From Urophycis tenuis (taxonomy: Eukaryota; Chordata; Actinopteri; Gadiformes; Phycidae), in contig JAXIVH010000007.1 of assembly GCA_036785325.1 (NCBI GenBank), positions 3,335,577 to 3,399,576 of the forward strand: DNA of 64,000 bases, given 5' to 3'. The notes under the pieces were generated by a model, which saw nothing but the letters and a program-made list of their open reading frames with translations, was not told the DNA's origin and searched no databases. Shown piece after piece: positions 60,929 through 64,000 of this stretch (the stretch's first letter is position 1; the number at the start of each line of letters is the position of its first letter). Made by a program: the position numbers and the translations under genes.

Positions 60929-63825
60929 TCATAGAAAGACGTCAAGGCACGTGAAGGCTTCTCCGTACTTCGGAGGAGAGCTGCTAATCCAAGATCAGAG
61001 AGGGCCGTCAGCAATTCCACCACCGACCAAAGCTTCTGAGATTAGCCAATTCTGAAGCCTTATCTCAACAAGCAGCTGGAAATTATATCTTACTCTACAA
61101 GTTCATTCATCACAGTGTGTGTGTGTGTGTATATATATAAAGAGGCTAAACCCGCATCCACCTCACAGGATCCACACTTAAACAAGAGCTCTGTCTCTTC
61201 ACAACATTACTGAAACAGGTTAATGTGTTTGGGTTCACAGTGTGCAGCGCGCAGACCTAAGTGGCTTTGGTTAATGTGTTCCATCACGTGAGTAGGGGTG
61301 GCGGGGAGCAAGGCTTAGTCAGGGCTGGCGGCCGGCGCACGACACACACACACACACACACACACACGCGTCTCGCTTTCAGGGGAAGGGATTTGGTTGG
61401 AGAAAATGAAACAAAAATCCCCTTCACCGAGACTTAACGCCTAATGAGTAGAACGTGGTGCTCTGGAAGACGCAAGGGTGTTGCACTTGCACACACACAT
61501 ACAAGTGTGCGGGCACACACACACACAGGCACACACACACACACAACAGTCACACAGGCACGCACACACACACACACAGGCACACACACACACACAACAG
61601 TCACACAGGCACGCACACCCACACACACACACACACACACACAACACACACACACACACACACGCACACACACACACACACGCACACACGCACACACACA
61701 CACAGGCATCTACAGGCTTCTACAGGCTGACAATCGACGGAGGGGGGCTGAGATTTCTAAATGAACTGGTGTTAATATTTTACTGTGTTATGGCTGAGAA
61801 TAATGGAGGGAAAATCCCAGCCCTGCCTCTCCCTCTCACATACATTAGTAATGGGTCTGATTTGGGTTTTTTTTCCCCCCTGTCCAAGGGACGGGCTCCA
61901 GATGGATTCGGTTGGGACTGTTCTCCGCGTTGGTGGGATTCTGCAGGCACACTACATCCTGTCATATAGGAGGCAGGGGTCAACTCTAAACCCATATTCT
62001 CACAGCGCATTTCACTCACTAAGAGCTGACGGGCGGCCGTGCCATTTCTAACAAAAATACACTCAAATCATAACCCTCAAATGACCTCACCTACTTTAGC
62101 TTTACAGTGGCATACGACAACCGTGACAATACACAGACATGCCTATTTATTCCTGATAAAAAAATCACTCAGTGGCCTCTTTCACGGTCAACCCTCACCA
62201 CCAGCACCAGCAGCCCCGGCACCACCACCACAACTAGCACCAACACCACCACAACTAGCACCAACACCACCATCACCAACACCACTAGCCCCAGCACCAC
62301 CACCAACACCACCACAACTAGCACCAACACCACCATCACCAACACCGACACCACCAGAACCAACACCACCACCACACACAACTAGCACCAAGACCACCAT
62401 CACCACACCGACACCACCAGAACCAACACCACTAGAACCCAGCACCAGCACCAACACCACCACAACTAGCACCAACACCACCATAACCAACACCACCAGC
62501 ACCACCACCAACACCACCAGAACCACCACCAACACCACCATCACCAACACCGACACCACCAGAACCAACACCACTAGACCCAGCACCACCACCAACACCA
62601 CCAGAACCAGCACCAACACTACCCACTACCACCACCACCAACACCACCAGAACCAGCACCAACACTACCCACTACCACCAGAACCAGCACCAACACCACC
62701 AGAACCAGCACCAACACTACCCACCACCAACACCACCAACACACCAGAACCAGCACCAACACCACCAGAACCAGCACCAACACCACCAACACCACCAGCA
62801 CCACCACCAACACCACCAGAACCAGCACCAACACCACCAGAACCAGCACCAACACTACCCACCACCAACACCACCAGAACCAGCACCACCCACTATCACC
62901 AGCACCAGCACCAGCACCAACACCACCATCACCAACACCGACACCACCAGAACCAACACCACTAGACCCAGCACCACCACCAACACCACCAGAACCAGCA
63001 CCAACACTACCCACTACCACCACCACCAACACCACCAGAACCAGCACCAACACTACCCACTACCACCACCACCAACACCACCAGAACCAGCACCAACACC
63101 ACCAGAACCAGCACCACACTACCACCACCAACACCAGCAACACCACCAGAACCAGCACCACTAGACCCAGCACCACCACCAACACCACCAGAACCAGCAC
63201 CAACACTACCCACTACCACCACCACCAACACCAGCACCACCACCAACACCACCAGAACCAGCACCAACGCCAGCACCACCCACTATCACCAGCACCACCC
63301 CTGGCAACACCAGCACCAACACCCCCCACCACTTGAACAGCTCCAACACCACCACCACAGGCACCATCCACTACCACCAGAACCAGCACCAATGCCACCA
63401 CCACCACCAACACCTCCACAAACACCAACACCAACACCAACACCACGAGCACCGGCACCAACACCACCACCACCAACACCCCTGCCAACACCAGCACCAA
63501 CACCACCCACCACTAACACCTGCACCAACACATCCACCACTAGCAACAGCACCCACACCACCACAAGCACCACCCACCACCACCAGCACCAGCACTCACA
63601 TCGGTACTCGGCCCCCAGCCGCAGCAGCAGGCGGATGGGGAACACCTTGGCCCACGGCGTCTCCCACTTCTGGATGAGGATGCCGAAGAGGTACGGCGGG
63701 TTGGGCAGCAGCAGCTCCTGCAGGGACTGGAAGGAGGGGCTGACGTACAGGAAGCCGCCGTGCTCCCGGCTGCCCAGGAAGCTCTGGGTGAAGAACGAGT
63801 GGCTCAGGTGGGGCCAGGACGTTGC
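54676..63825 (-). CDS. zfyve9: ZFYVE9 (SARA), last nine exons, with frame lesions
   Basis: Early-endosome anchor that presents SMAD2/3 to TGF-beta receptors. The FYVE and SMAD-binding parts lie off the right edge; this is the conserved C-terminal region. Exons (minus): 63,825-63,600 (ATSWPHLSHSFF to LGAEYR); 60,501-60,419 (GETGHTIMNLL); 59,744-59,640; 58,064-57,914 (MKAMNKSNEHVL); 57,335-57,255; 57,120-56,959; 55,727-55,622; 55,513-55,343; 54,837-54,676 (VIHGGACQLSEG, TAG). Residue-by-residue agreement with vertebrate SARA is high. Three anomalies: one base missing about 57,006-57,016 (frame lost after ADQEES), one extra G at about 55,419-55,420, and the donor of the eighth listed exon shifted by one base (CA/GTGGGG). 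The last two together restore the frame around about 30 altered residues. These could be assembly errors or early decay of a duplicate. Confidence 0.94.
56285..56340 (+). mobile_element. tRNA-like SINE fragment
   Basis: CACAAGGTTGTGGGTTCCAA followed by CCCCAGCTCC contains a B-box-like GGTTCCAACCCC, as in teleost tRNA-derived SINEs. A similar reversed match (GGGATCGAACCCTGGTCCC) lies near 60,633-60,651. Too short for confident classification. Confidence 0.35.
57470..57905. repeat. GGAGGAGGAGGTGAGGGTG minisatellite in a ZFYVE9 intron
   Basis: About 435 bp of imperfect units of GTGGAGGAGGAGGTGAGGGT (15-21 bp). On the gene's own strand it is a long CU-rich tract starting about 9 nt after the donor at 57,914 (exon 58,064-57,914). 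Long open frames across it are repeat artefacts. Confidence 0.93.
59389..59447. repeat. (AGT)n trinucleotide repeat
   Basis: About 60 bp of AGTAGT units with few interruptions in the ZFYVE9 intron after the 59,744-59,640 exon. Confidence 0.9.
59554..59632. repeat. (GA)n microsatellite just after a ZFYVE9 donor
   Basis: On the transcript strand this is a (CT)n tract starting within about 10 nt of the donor at 59,640. A second GA tract (about 59,771-59,806) forms the pyrimidine tract upstream of the same exon's acceptor at 59,744. Confidence 0.9.
61491..61705. repeat. CA-rich repeat block with duplicated CACAACAGTCACACAGGCA unit
   Basis: About 215 bp of CA repeat with CACGCACACA interruptions, in which the block CACACAACAGTCACACAGGC occurs twice about 57 bp apart. 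Located in the large ZFYVE9 intron 60,502-63,599. Confidence 0.85.
62195..63595. repeat. ACC-rich minisatellite, about 1.4 kb
   Basis: Imperfect tandem units of CACCAACACCACCAGAACCA and variants, including larger blocks with CACTACCCACTACCACCACC. It ends about 5 nt from the donor of the ZFYVE9 exon at 63,600, so on the transcript it is a GGTGGTGTTGGTGCTGG-type G/U-rich array directly after the splice donor. Long open frames on both strands are low-complexity. Confidence 0.95.
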
Positions 63826-63835
63826 CTGTGGAGAG

Positions 63836-63995
<160 letters not shown>

Positions 63996-64000
63996 GGGCA

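Noticed and set aside
62039..62965. 308-codon Thr/Pro-rich open frame on the plus strand
   Set aside because: Arises from the ACC minisatellite, which lacks stops in several frames on both strands; antisense in a ZFYVE9 intron.

Overview
This window comes from a vertebrate nuclear genome, almost certainly a ray-finned (teleost) fish. The genes have many short exons with GT-AG introns. Their products align closely with vertebrate proteins. The non-coding sequence is full of (CA)n, (GA)n and (TA)n microsatellites, tRNA-type SINE pieces, fish-type LINE tails and small inverted-repeat DNA transposons. No bacterial, viral or CRISPR-like features were seen. All calls come from reading the sequence and from remembered family sequences; no database search was run.

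Layout, left to right. (1) 1-14,068, minus strand: 5' part of GNAL (G-alpha olf), with both alternative first exons (long form at 14,068, short form at 6,549) and shared exons 2-4; the remaining exons lie off the left edge. (2) 14,069-17,570: head-to-head spacer holding an 890-bp near-perfect palindromic transposon and a hAT-type MITE. (3) 17,571-26,007, plus strand: MAK, a cilium/photoreceptor kinase, modelled in 14 coding exons (607 codons). (4) about 26,630-27,120, minus: a broken TMEM14-family copy. (5) 27,478-30,471, minus: PAK1IP1, ten exons, 365 codons. MAK-TMEM14-PAK1IP1 has the same order and orientation as I recall for human 6p24, which supports all three names. (6) 31,266-34,784, plus: an EndoU endoribonuclease, seven exons, 286 codons, divergent from PAK1IP1 across 794 bp. 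(7) 35,582-48,736, plus: CC2D1B, 24 coding exons, 853 codons. (8) 54,676-63,825, minus: the last nine exons of ZFYVE9 (SARA), with the 5' part off the right edge. CC2D1B and ZFYVE9 are also neighbours in human (1p32.3).

The genes do not form a functional operon-like unit. They are pieces of conserved vertebrate synteny joined together: a GNAL piece, a 6p24-like block, an ENDOU gene and a 1p32-like block.

The most notable observations are: single-base lesions clustered in the last ZFYVE9 exons while about 6.4 kb of coding sequence in the other genes reads clean; a relict TMEM14 gene at its syntenic place; a TEY rather than TDY activation loop in MAK, together with a 75-nt frame-neutral exon of the same size as the retina-specific exon of human MAK; a young 890-bp palindrome with TTAA ends; two direct hAT MITE copies bracketing MAK; and microsatellites lying against several 3' splice sites. 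I found no convincing new biological system.
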